Assembly: GCF_900119825.1 (NCBI RefSeq)
Contig: NZ_FPKR01000001.1
Span: 248,001-312,000 of the forward strand
Source: Chitinimonas taiwanensis DSM 18899
GTDB lineage: Bacteria; Pseudomonadota; Gammaproteobacteria; Burkholderiales; Chitinimonadaceae
Reading direction: 5' to 3'
Length of the DNA: 64,000 bases
Positions within the stretch are counted from its first letter, which is position 1. Each line of letters begins with the position of its first letter. Shown here one piece after another: positions 51,364-58,853 of this stretch. The position numbers and the translations under genes are program-made. The notes beneath the pieces were generated by a model that worked only from the letters and a program-made list of their open reading frames with translations, searched no databases and was not told the DNA's origin.

Positions 51364-51381
51364 CCCCGGCGCGAGCCGGGG
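51364..51381 (+). promoter_or_regulatory. GNRA-capped hairpin just before the aminopropyltransferase start
   Basis: CCCCGGC (51364-51370), GCGA tetraloop, GCCGGGG (51375-51381). The right arm holds the only GGGG-type ribosome-binding sequence before the ATG at 51392, about ten bases away. It could control translation of the aminopropyltransferase, or act as a spacer element. Confidence 0.45.
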
Positions 51382-51391
51382 TGCCATTGCC

Positions 51392-52891
51392 ATGCCGCAT
51401 ATCCTGCTGTTTTCCGTCTTCGTCGTTGCTGCCTGCGGCCTGGCTTACGAGCTGGTCGCCGCCGCGCTATCGAGCTATCTGATCGGCGATTCGGTCACCC
51501 AGTTTTCCACCGTCATCGGCGTCTACCTGTTTGCGATGGGAGTCGGTTCCTGGCTGTCGCGCCATGTACATCGCGACCTGGCTGGCACCTTTATCCGCGT
51601 CGAGCTGGCGGTGGGGCTGATCGGCGGCTTCTCGGCCGCCATGCTGTTCTGGGCCTTTGTGTGGATCAGCGGTCCCTTCCTGCTGCTGCTCTATCTGCTC
51701 GTTTTCCTGATCGGCACCATGGTGGGCTTGGAAATCCCGCTGGTGATGCGCCTATTGGAACCCAAGCTGCAATTCAAGGAACTGGTCAGCCAGGTGCTGA
51801 GCGTCGACTACCTGGGTGCGCTGGCAGTCTCGCTGCTCTTCCCGCTGTGGCTGGCGCCCAAGCTGGGCATGGTGCGCACGGCGCTGCTGTTCGGCCTCTT
51901 GAATGCCGGTGTCGCGCTGTGGACGCTGTGGCTATTCCGCCAGGAGTTGCCGCGCCCACGTTTGCTATGGGCGCAGGGCAGTCTGGTCGTGGCTTTGCTG
52001 ACGGCCGGCTTTATCGGCGCGGACAAGCTGAGCAGCCTGGCCGAAACCGCCTTGTACGAGGACAGCATCGTGCTGAGCGAAAGCACGCCGTATCAGCGCA
52101 TCGTGATGACGCGCTGGAAGGACGACTGGCGGCTGTTCCTGAACAATAATCTGCAGTTCTCCTCGCGCGATGAATACCGCTACCACGAGGCGCTTGTGCA
52201 TCCGGGCCTGGCCAGCCTGCCCTGGGCGCGTCGTGTGCTGGTACTGGGTGGCGGCGATGGCATGGCGGTGCGCGAAATCCTCAAGTATCCGCATATCGAG
52301 CAGATCACCCTGGTCGAGCTCGACCCGGCCATGCCGCGCCTGTTCCGCGAGCACCCGGCCCTGCGCAAGCTCAATGGCGATGCGTTGAACTCGCCGCGCG
52401 TGCGTATCCACACCACCGATGCGTTTGGCTGGCTGGAGCAAAGCCGCGAGAGTTTCGACTTCGTGGTGGTCGACTTCCCCGACCCGAGCAATTACGCAGT
52501 GGGCAAGCTGTACACGAATACCTTCTACCGCCTGCTCGAACGCAATCTGAATGCGCGCGGCCGCGCCGTGATCCAGACCACCTCGCCGCTGTTCGCGCGC
52601 CTATCGTTCTGGACTGTGGTCAATACCGTGGAAAGCGTCGGTCTGCTCAGCCAGCCCTATCACGCCCAAGTACCCAGCTTTGGCGAATGGGGCTATGTGC
52701 TGGTCGGCCGCGAAGCCTATACCCCGCCCAGCCAGCTGCCTGCCGGTCTGCGCTATCTGAGCCCGGCCAGCCTGCCCGGCCTGTTCCATTTCCCGCCCGA
52801 TATGGCGCGCCTGCCCAGCGAAGTGAACCGCCTGAACAACCAGATTCTGGTGCGCACCTTCGAGCAGGAATGGAAGCAGGTGCTGCGATGA
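51392..52891 (+). CDS. Membrane-fused polyamine aminopropyltransferase (spermidine synthase-like)
   Basis: 499 residues. About seven membrane helices fill residues 2-210 (ILLFSVFVVAACGLAYELVA, FSTVIGVYLFAMGVGSWLSR, LLLLYLLVFLIGTMVGLEIP and others). The catalytic Rossmann domain follows: STPYQRIVMTRWKDDWRLFL, SRDEYRYHEALVHPGLASL, VLVLGGGDGMAVREILKYP (SAM-type binding, near residue 285), TLVELDPAMPRLFREHP, and FVVVDFPDPSNYAVGKLYTN. The Asp of VDFPDP corresponds to the aminopropyl-transfer catalytic Asp. It should move an aminopropyl group from decarboxylated SAM to an amine. The membrane anchor suggests a membrane-associated acceptor. Its stop overlaps the next start (ATGA). Confidence 0.88.
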   Translation: MPHILLFSVFVVAACGLAYELVAAALSSYLIGDSVTQFSTVIGVYLFAMGVGSWLSRHVHRDLAGTFIRVELAVGLIGGFSAAMLFWAFVWISGPFLLLLYLLVFLIGTMVGLEIPLVMRLLEPKLQFKELVSQVLSVDYLGALAVSLLFPLWLAPKLGMVRTALLFGLLNAGVALWTLWLFRQELPRPRLLWAQGSLVVALLTAGFIGADKLSSLAETALYEDSIVLSESTPYQRIVMTRWKDDWRLFLNNNLQFSSRDEYRYHEALVHPGLASLPWARRVLVLGGGDGMAVREILKYPHIEQITLVELDPAMPRLFREHPALRKLNGDALNSPRVRIHTTDAFGWLEQSRESFDFVVVDFPDPSNYAVGKLYTNTFYRLLERNLNARGRAVIQTTSPLFARLSFWTVVNTVESVGLLSQPYHAQVPSFGEWGYVLVGREAYTPPSQLPAGLRYLSPASLPGLFHFPPDMARLPSEVNRLNNQILVRTFEQEWKQVLR

Positions 52892-54498
52892 AGCGGCGCG
52901 ACTTTCTGGCCGCCAGCGCCAGCCTGGGCCTGCTGGCTTGCGGCCAGCGCGCGGGCAGTGCGCTGCCGCCCGGCGAGCTGCTCGGGCCTCGCCTTGATCT
53001 CGGCCACCGCCTGCGCGGCGGGAACAGCCTGCCCGCGCCAAGCGAGCAGCGTCGCGTCGGCGCGCTGATCGTCGGCGCTGGCATGGCCGGGCTCAGCTGT
53101 GCATGGTGGTTACAGCGCCAGGGCGAGCAGGACTTTGCGCTGCTGGAACTGGAAAACGAGGCCGGCGGCAATGCGCGCGCCGGGCGCAATGCCGTATCGG
53201 CCTACCCCTGGGGTGCCCACTACCTGCCGATTCCTGGCGAGGAAGCGATCGAGCTACGCCAGATGCTGGCCGAGTTCGGCGCCTTGCAGGGCGACCCGGC
53301 CGCCGTACGGCCGCGCTATGAGGAACGCTATCTGTGCCATAGCCCGCAGGAGCGCCTGTATATCCACGGCCGCTGGCAGGAAGGCCTGCTGCCGCAGTTT
53401 GGCCTGGCGGCGGGCGAACTGGCCGAGCAGCAGTGTTTTCTGGCCCAGATGGCCGAGCTGAAACTGCAGCGCGATGCACAGGGCCAGCGCCGCTTCACCG
53501 TACCGAGCGCGCGCGGCATGCGCAGGGACGGCGCGGAAGTCGGGCAGAGCATGTATGACTGGCTGCATGCGCACGGGTACCGCGCGCCCAGCCTGCACTG
53601 GTGGGTCAACTACGGCTGCCGCGATGATTACGGCACCGACTACCGGCACACCTCGGCCTGGGCCGGCCTGCACTATTTCGCCAGCCGGCATGGTCTGGCC
53701 AGCAATGCCAGCGAGGACGAGGTGCTGACCTGGCCCGAGGGCAATGCCTGGCTGACACGGCGCATGGCAGAACGGCTCGATGAGCGCCTCATCACCGGCG
53801 CGCTGGTCTGGCGCGTGGCCGAGGTGAAGCAAGGCATGCAGGTGGATGTCTATCTGCCGGCCGAACAGCGCAGCGTGCGCTATCTGGCCGATAAGCTGGT
53901 CTGGTCCGGCCAGCTCGGTTTTCTGCCCCATCTATGGCCGAGCCTGCCCGCGCCCTGGCGCGCCGCCTGCGCCGCGCTCGACTATGCGCCCTGGCTGGTG
54001 GCCAATCTGTCCCTGCGCCAGCCGCCGGCCGAGCGCGGTGGCGCAAACGCGCCGCCCAGCTGGGACAATGTGCTCTACCAGGGCCAGGGCCTTGGCTATA
54101 TCGACGCGCGCCATCAGGACCTGTCCCAGCATCACCCAGCCACCGTACTCAGCTATTACCGCCCCTTGAGCGAGACCAGCCCGCGCCAGGCGCGCCAGCA
54201 GTTGCTGGCCACCAGCCAGGCCGACTGGGCTGCGCAGATTCTGCGCGATCTGGCCCCCGCCCACCCCGACCTGGCCCAGCACTGTGTGCAGCTCGATGTG
54301 TGGCGCTGGGGCCATGCCATGGTGCGCCCTACGCCGGCGCTGCTGGCGGGCCCGGCCCTGGCCAGCCTGCGCGTACCGCAGGGCAGGGTGATCCTTGCGC
54401 ATAGCGATCTGTCCGGTTTTTCCCTGGCCGAGGAAGCGCACTACTGGGGCGTCAGGGCGGCGCGCTGGCTGGGCGGCGAGCGGGTGGTGACAGCATGA
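52888..54498 (+). CDS. Exported FAD-dependent amine-oxidase-like protein
   Basis: 536 residues from the ATG at 52888. The start MKRRDFLAASASLGLLACGQ has a twin-arginine-type RRDFL and a lipobox (LLAC, Cys-18), so Tat export and lipid attachment are predicted. The FAD dinucleotide motif is ALIVGAGMAGLSCAWWLQRQ (GxGxxG at 63-68) with LLELENEAGGNARAG. Later segments WVNYGCRDDYGTDYRHTSAW and YWGVRAARWLGG close the flavin domain. The fold is that of flavin amine oxidases; a polyamine as substrate is inferred from the operon. Overlaps the aminopropyltransferase (ATGA) and the decarboxylase (ATGA). Confidence 0.82.
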   Translation: MKRRDFLAASASLGLLACGQRAGSALPPGELLGPRLDLGHRLRGGNSLPAPSEQRRVGALIVGAGMAGLSCAWWLQRQGEQDFALLELENEAGGNARAGRNAVSAYPWGAHYLPIPGEEAIELRQMLAEFGALQGDPAAVRPRYEERYLCHSPQERLYIHGRWQEGLLPQFGLAAGELAEQQCFLAQMAELKLQRDAQGQRRFTVPSARGMRRDGAEVGQSMYDWLHAHGYRAPSLHWWVNYGCRDDYGTDYRHTSAWAGLHYFASRHGLASNASEDEVLTWPEGNAWLTRRMAERLDERLITGALVWRVAEVKQGMQVDVYLPAEQRSVRYLADKLVWSGQLGFLPHLWPSLPAPWRAACAALDYAPWLVANLSLRQPPAERGGANAPPSWDNVLYQGQGLGYIDARHQDLSQHHPATVLSYYRPLSETSPRQARQQLLATSQADWAAQILRDLAPAHPDLAQHCVQLDVWRWGHAMVRPTPALLAGPALASLRVPQGRVILAHSDLSGFSLAEEAHYWGVRAARWLGGERVVTA

Positions 54499-54875
54499 AC
54501 GGCCTGCACCTGACTGCCGATCTCTACGACTGCGCGAATCAGGCCCTGCTGCGCGATGCTGACGCGCTGATGGCGCTGTGCCGCAGTGCGGTGGCCGAGG
54601 CCGGCTTGCAGGCGGTGGCCGAACGCTGGCATCCGTTTCCGCCCGGCCCGGAAGGCCCGGGCGGCCTCACCGGCGTGATCCTGCTGGCGGAAAGCCACCT
54701 GGCCATCCACACCTGGCCCGAGCGCGCGGCGGTGACGCTGGATGTGTATGTGTGCAATTTCGGGCGCGATAACAGCGCGGCGGCCGAACAGCTGCTGGCC
54801 CGCTTGCAGCAAGCGTTTGCGCCGGCCCGCCAGCAGCTGGAACGCCTACAGCGCGGCAGGGCCTGGTCGGCTTGA
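54495..54875 (+). CDS. S-adenosylmethionine decarboxylase, pyruvoyl-dependent (SpeD/SpeH type)
   Basis: 126 residues. AESHLAIHTWPE contains the self-cleavage Ser-67, which becomes the pyruvoyl group, with His-68 and His-72. The proton-donor Cys-87 is in LDVYVCNFG. The length fits the short SpeH class. It makes decarboxylated SAM, the aminopropyl donor of the neighbouring transferase. It overlaps the flavoprotein stop (ATGA) and ends the coupled set. The start TADLYDCANQALLRDADAL resembles the LIDLYGC segment of the family. Confidence 0.92.
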   Translation: MNGLHLTADLYDCANQALLRDADALMALCRSAVAEAGLQAVAERWHPFPPGPEGPGGLTGVILLAESHLAIHTWPERAAVTLDVYVCNFGRDNSAAAEQLLARLQQAFAPARQQLERLQRGRAWSA

Positions 54876-54908
54876 AGCGCAGCGCTTACTGAACCCGCCA
54901 CTACGCGC

Positions 54909-54940
54909 TTTACACAACTGGCGGCCAGAGCGCGGATAAT
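54909..54940 (+). promoter_or_regulatory. Weak candidate promoter of lpxO
   Basis: TTTACA (54909-54914) and GATAAT (54935-54940) are spaced by 20 bp, longer than ideal. TGGCGGCCA lies between them. If used, lpxO is independent of the polyamine operon. Confidence 0.3.
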
Positions 54941-54997
54941 GCAGGCTTTCTCGTTTACCCCCTGGGTGGCCATGGCTGCCCATGCAAAGCACCATCT

Positions 54998-55906
54998 ATG
55001 TCTGCCACCAAGCTTGCCATTCTGCTGATCTTCATCGGCGCCACCGCCTATATCCACCTGCGCGGTCGCGTACGGCTGGGCTTTTGGCGCCAGCTGACCG
55101 ACCACTCGACCTTCATGGCGCCGATCAACTGCTTCATGTACCTGTTCTCCAAGGTCCCCAGCACGCCCTATATCCCGGTCGCCCAATTCCCCGAACTGCA
55201 GCGCCTGCAGGACAACTGGGAGGCGATCCGCGTCGAGGGTGAAAAGCTGTACGGCAACGGCGATATCAAGGCCTCGGACAGCTATAACGATGCCGGCTTC
55301 AATTCCTTCTTCAAGACCGGCTGGAAGCGCTTCTACCTGAAGTGGTATGACGAGGCCCATCCCTCGGCCGCCACGCTGTGCCCGTTCACCACCGCGCTGT
55401 TGAAGGAAATCCCCAGCGTGAAGGCCGCCATGTTCGCCGCTCTGCCGCCGGGCGCCACCCTGGTCCGCCATCGCGACCCGTTTGCCGGCTCGCTGCGCTA
55501 CCACCTGGGACTGAGTACGCCGAATGATGATCGCTGCTTCATCGATGTGGATGGCGAGCGCTATAGCTGGCGCGACGGCCAGGCGGTGATGTTCGACGAG
55601 ACCTATCTGCACTATGCGGAGAACACCACCGAGCAGAACCGCATCATCCTGTTCTGCGATATCGAACGTCCGCTACGCTTTGCGCCGGCGCGCTGGATCA
55701 ACCGCTTCATCAGCCGCCAGCTGATCGGCGCGGCTGCGGCACCCAACCAGGCCGGCGACCGCACCGGCGGCATCAACAAGGCCTTCGCCACCGTGCAGCG
55801 CGTACGCCTGTGGGGCAAAGAGATCAAGGCGCGTAGCCGCTTCCAGTATTACGCGCTCAAATGGGCGCTGTTCGGCGGTCTGTTCGCGCTCTTCCTGTGG
55901 GCCTGA
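54998..55906 (+). CDS. lpxO: Lipid A hydroxylase LpxO-like Fe(II)/2-oxoglutarate dioxygenase
   Basis: 302 residues. An N-terminal membrane helix (KLAILLIFIGATAYIHL) precedes the aspartyl/asparaginyl beta-hydroxylase domain: FNSFFKTGWKRFYLKWYDEA, IPSVKAAMFAALPPGATLV, RHRDPFAGSLRYHLGLSTPN with the HxD iron ligands, YSWRDGQAVMFDETYLHYAE with the distal His, and RIILFCDIERPLRF. The block order matches LpxO, which hydroxylates the secondary acyl chain of lipid A. A C-terminal membrane helix (ALKWALFGGLFALFLWA) is also present. It lies 122 bp behind the decarboxylase gene with a possible own promoter, and before a bidirectional terminator. Chemistry on membrane lipids beside a membrane polyamine system is suggestive. 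Confidence 0.88.
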   Translation: MSATKLAILLIFIGATAYIHLRGRVRLGFWRQLTDHSTFMAPINCFMYLFSKVPSTPYIPVAQFPELQRLQDNWEAIRVEGEKLYGNGDIKASDSYNDAGFNSFFKTGWKRFYLKWYDEAHPSAATLCPFTTALLKEIPSVKAAMFAALPPGATLVRHRDPFAGSLRYHLGLSTPNDDRCFIDVDGERYSWRDGQAVMFDETYLHYAENTTEQNRIILFCDIERPLRFAPARWINRFISRQLIGAAAAPNQAGDRTGGINKAFATVQRVRLWGKEIKARSRFQYYALKWALFGGLFALFLWA

Positions 55907-55927
55907 GTTCTACCGCACTCCTTCAAT

Positions 55928-55957
55928 AAAAACGCCACCTTTACGGTGGCGTTTTTA
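55928..55957. terminator. Bidirectional terminator between lpxO and purT
   Basis: AAAAACGCCACC (55928-55939), TTTAC loop, GGTGGCGTTTTT (55945-55956). A and T tracts on both sides. Confidence 0.92.
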
Positions 55958-55974
55958 TTGGCTAGCCGGCGAGA

Positions 55975-57171
55975 TCAGGGCTGGCAGGGCTTGACGGCCG
56001 CTGCCGCCAGCTTGGCGCGCACACGCGCCTCGTCGGTGTCGCTGCCAGCCGCCAGTGCTACGCCCATGCGACGGCGCTCGAAGGCCTGTGGCTTGCCGAA
56101 CAGGCGCAGATCGCTGCGCGGCACGGCCAGTGCATCGGCCACGCCATCAAAGGCAATGCCGCTCGCTTCCATGCCGCCATAGATGACCGCGCTGGCACCC
56201 GGTTCGCGCAGGCCAGCATCCACCGGCAAGCCGAGGATAGCGCGCGCATGCAGCTCGAATTCCGACTGGTACTGGCTGGCCAAGGTAACCAGACCCGTGT
56301 CGTGCGGACGCGGGCTCACTTCGCTGAACCACACTTCGTCACCCTTCACGAACAGCTCCACGCCAAAGATGCCGCGTCCGCCGAGATTGTCGGTAACAGC
56401 CTTGGCAATCTCGCGCGACTTCTGCAGCGCGGCAGCCGACATGGCCTGCGGCTGCCAGCTTTCCACATAGTCGCCCTTGACCTGCACATGGCCAATCGGG
56501 GCGCAGAAAGCCGTGTCGACCGTGCCGTCGGCAGCCAGCGCGCGCACGGTCAGCTGGGTGATTTCATAATCGAAATCGATCTGGCCTTCGACGATGACCC
56601 GGCCCTGATCGACCCGACTACCGGCCGCGGCATAGGCCCAGGCGGCATCCACATCGGCCGCCGAGGTGAGCCGCGATTGGCCCTTGCCCGAGGACGACAT
56701 GACCGGCTTCACGAAGCAGGGAAAACCGATCTCGGCGCAGGCGGCACGCATCTCATCCAGCGAGGAGGCGAAACGGTAGGGCGAGGTCGGCAGGCCGAGG
56801 GTTTCGGCGGCCAGGCGGCGGATGCCTTCGCGGTTCATGGTCAGCTGGGCGGCGCGCGCGGTGGGAATCACGGTGGCCAGACCCTCGGCCTCGATCTTGA
56901 CCAGTTCCTCAGTGGCAATCGCCTCGATCTCGGGCACCACGAAGTGCGGCCGCTCGGCCACGATCAGCGCGCGCAGGGCGGCCGCGTCACTCATATCGAT
57001 CACATGGGCGCGGTGGGCGACCTGCTGGCCGGGCGCATCGGCATAGCGATCCACGGCGATCGTCTCCACACCCAGGCGCTGCAGCGCAATCAACACTTCT
57101 TTGCCCAGCTCGCCCGCGCCAAGCAACATGACGCGCAGCGCGCTGGGGCTGAGGGGGGTTCCGATACGCAT
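55975..57171 (-). CDS. purT: Formate-dependent phosphoribosylglycinamide formyltransferase 2
   Basis: 398 residues. ATP-grasp enzyme starting [20 protein letters not shown] with [20 protein letters not shown], then [19 protein letters not shown] and [20 protein letters not shown] with [11 protein letters not shown]. It makes formylglycinamide ribonucleotide from formate and ATP, the folate-free third step of purine synthesis. Other purine genes (purH, purD) lie a little downstream on the opposite strand. AGGA lies before the ATG at 57171. Confidence 0.97.
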   Translation of the reverse strand: MRIGTPLSPSALRVMLLGAGELGKEVLIALQRLGVETIAVDRYADAPGQQVAHRAHVIDMSDAAALRALIVAERPHFVVPEIEAIATEELVKIEAEGLATVIPTARAAQLTMNREGIRRLAAETLGLPTSPYRFASSLDEMRAACAEIGFPCFVKPVMSSSGKGQSRLTSAADVDAAWAYAAAGSRVDQGRVIVEGQIDFDYEITQLTVRALAADGTVDTAFCAPIGHVQVKGDYVESWQPQAMSAAALQKSREIAKAVTDNLGGRGIFGVELFVKGDEVWFSEVSPRPHDTGLVTLASQYQSEFELHARAILGLPVDAGLREPGASAVIYGGMEASGIAFDGVADALAVPRSDLRLFGKPQAFERRRMGVALAAGSDTDEARVRAKLAAAAVKPCQP

Positions 57172-57206
57172 GGGGTTTTCCTGCCTGAGGCTAAGTAAAA
57201 GCCGGC

Positions 57207-57235
57207 ATTGTAGGCGCCCCGCGCCGGGGCGCGAA
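57207..57235 (-). promoter_or_regulatory. Candidate purT promoter with a palindrome in the spacer
   Basis: On the minus strand a TACAAT (-10, plus 57207-57212) is preceded by a perfect GC-rich palindrome, GCGCCCC and GGGGCGC (57214-57220 and 57226-57232), and a weak -35 TTTCGC. The palindrome could be an operator. Read by eye. Confidence 0.3.
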
Positions 57236-57353
57236 ATGCCTGCAGTTCGCCACCGTTGCCGACCTCGATTGCTTTCAGGCTATCGGCAGTTGCACAAAAA
57301 TTAAGCGAAATGGCTTCGCGCCGCTCCGACTCGCAGGTAGAATGCCGTCCATT

Positions 57354-57396
57354 GCCGCTGGACGCCGAACCGTTTCGTTCTCCAGCGGCTTTGCTT
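57354..57396 (+). terminator. Terminator-like hairpin in the dusB leader
   Basis: GCCGCTGGA (57354-57362) pairs perfectly with TCCAGCGGC (57381-57389) and is followed by TTTGCTTTC. It lies about 100 bases before the dusB start on the same strand and could work as an attenuator. Confidence 0.5.
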
Positions 57397-57409
57397 TCTG
57401 CACCCCCAG

Positions 57410-57435
57410 CGCACCCCAAAGGGTAGGGGGGTGCG
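57410..57435 (+). promoter_or_regulatory. Second hairpin in the dusB leader
   Basis: CGCACCCC (57410-57417) pairs perfectly with GGGGTGCG (57428-57435) around a ten-base loop, just behind the attenuator-like hairpin. The two could be parts of one regulatory leader. The remaining 57172-57353 holds no gene. Confidence 0.5.
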
Positions 57436-57496
57436 AAAGACGAGTCGCACGGCGCCGCCGACCAGCAAGACTCGGCAGCCCAGCGAATCGGAACCC

Positions 57497-58513
57497 ATGC
57501 ATATCGGACCTTATCAACTCAGCAACCGCCTGATCGTGGCGCCCATGGCGGGCGTGACCGACCGGCCGTTCCGCATGCTGTGCAAGCGGCTTGGCGCCGG
57601 CCATGCGGTGAGCGAGATGATCACGTCCAATGCCATGCTGTATGGCAGCGACAAGACCCGGCGACGGGCGAATTTTGAGGGCGAGCTGGCACCGGTGGCG
57701 GTGCAGATTGCTGGCAGCGACCCTGAGCAGATGGCCGAAGCCGCACGCCATAATGTGGCGGCCGGCGCGCAGATCATCGATATCAATATGGGCTGCCCAG
57801 CCAAGAAGGTCTGCAATGTACTGGCCGGCTCGGCGCTGCTGAAGGACGAAGACCGCGTCAAACGCATCCTCGATGCGGTGGTGGGCGCGGTGGCGGTACC
57901 CGTCACGCTGAAGACCCGCCTGGGCTTCAAAAACGGGGAAGAAAACATCCTGCGCGTGGCACAGATTGCCCAGGACGCCGGGATTGCCGCGCTGGCCCTG
58001 CATGGGCGCACGCGCGAAGACATGTACAACGGGGCAGCACGCTACGAGCTGATCGCAGAAGTAAAGCGGAGCCTGGCGATACCGGTGGTAGCCAATGGCG
58101 ACATCACCAGCCCGGAAAAAGCCAAACAGGTACTGGATGCGACCGGCGCCGATGCGATCATGATTGGTCGCGCGGCGCAGGGGCGGCCGTGGATCTTTCG
58201 CGAGATCGACCATTATCTGAATACCGGTGAGCACCTGCCGGCGCCGCGTGTGAGCGAAATCCACGCGATCCTGATCGAGCACCTGCAAGATCATTATGCG
58301 TTTCATGGCGAATACTCGGGCTGCCGCATCGCCCGCAAGCATATCGCCTGGTACACCAACGGCCTGCGTGGCGCGAACGCGTTCCGCCAGGCCATGTACC
58401 AGCTGGACAGCACCGCCGAGCAGCTGGCGGCGGTGGATAACTATTTCAAGCAACTGGCGCGCGAAAACGAGCGACTGGTTTATCAGGCCGATGCCGACAC
58501 CGCGCTGGCCTGA
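57497..58513 (+). CDS. dusB: tRNA-dihydrouridine synthase B
   Basis: 338 residues from the ATG at 57497; an upstream ATG at 57431 adds 22 residues of basic leader and is less likely. MHIGPYQLSNRLIVAPMAGV, TDRPFRMLCKRLGAGHAVSE, DINMGCPAKKVCNVLAGSAL with the active Cys, LALHGRTREDMYNGAARYEL and FMN-binding VVANGDITSPEKAKQVLDAT, then DAIMIGRAAQGRPWIFREI. It reduces uridine in the tRNA D-loop using FMN. The dusB-fis pair is a conserved proteobacterial operon, here extended by purH and purD. A long structured leader precedes it. Confidence 0.97.
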   Translation: MHIGPYQLSNRLIVAPMAGVTDRPFRMLCKRLGAGHAVSEMITSNAMLYGSDKTRRRANFEGELAPVAVQIAGSDPEQMAEAARHNVAAGAQIIDINMGCPAKKVCNVLAGSALLKDEDRVKRILDAVVGAVAVPVTLKTRLGFKNGEENILRVAQIAQDAGIAALALHGRTREDMYNGAARYELIAEVKRSLAIPVVANGDITSPEKAKQVLDATGADAIMIGRAAQGRPWIFREIDHYLNTGEHLPAPRVSEIHAILIEHLQDHYAFHGEYSGCRIARKHIAWYTNGLRGANAFRQAMYQLDSTAEQLAAVDNYFKQLARENERLVYQADADTALA

Positions 58514-58542
58514 GCAGGACGTGAATAGAGGAAAACAACAAT

Positions 58543-58779
58543 ATGTCGAGTCATGATCAGATTTGTTTTGCCGTGCGCGATGCGCTGGAGCAGTACTTCC
58601 GCGATCTCGATGGTGAAGCACCGCAGGCGATCTACGACATGGTCCTCGCCAAGGTAGAAAAACCGATGCTGGAAGTGGTGCTGGACAAGGCCCAGGGTAA
58701 TCAGACCCGCGCGGCCGAACTCTTGGGCATCAACCGCAACACCCTGCGCAAGAAGATGCAGGACCACGACCTTATCTAA
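58543..58779 (+). CDS. fis: DNA-binding protein Fis
   Basis: 78 residues. The C-terminal helix-turn-helix GNQTRAAELLGINRNTLRKK is the Fis signature, and the family-typical PMLEVVLDKAQ precedes it. Fis bends DNA, activates rRNA promoters and helps recombination. It is 29 bp behind dusB, as in E. coli. Slightly shorter than E. coli Fis (98), since betaproteobacterial forms lack part of the N-terminal arm. A terminator follows. Confidence 0.97.
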   Translation: MSSHDQICFAVRDALEQYFRDLDGEAPQAIYDMVLAKVEKPMLEVVLDKAQGNQTRAAELLGINRNTLRKKMQDHDLI

Positions 58780-58788
58780 ACGATTCAT

Positions 58789-58823
58789 CACGCCCGCGCC
58801 TTGTCGCGGGCGTGCGCATTTTC
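58789..58823 (+). terminator. Intrinsic terminator after fis
   Basis: CACGCCCGCG (58789-58798), CCTTGT loop, CGCGGGCGTG (58805-58814), then CGCATTTTC. It is 10 bp behind the fis stop and may separate dusB-fis from purH. Confidence 0.75.
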
Positions 58824-58853
58824 ATCCTTACTTAAACTCGCAAGGCTTTCATC

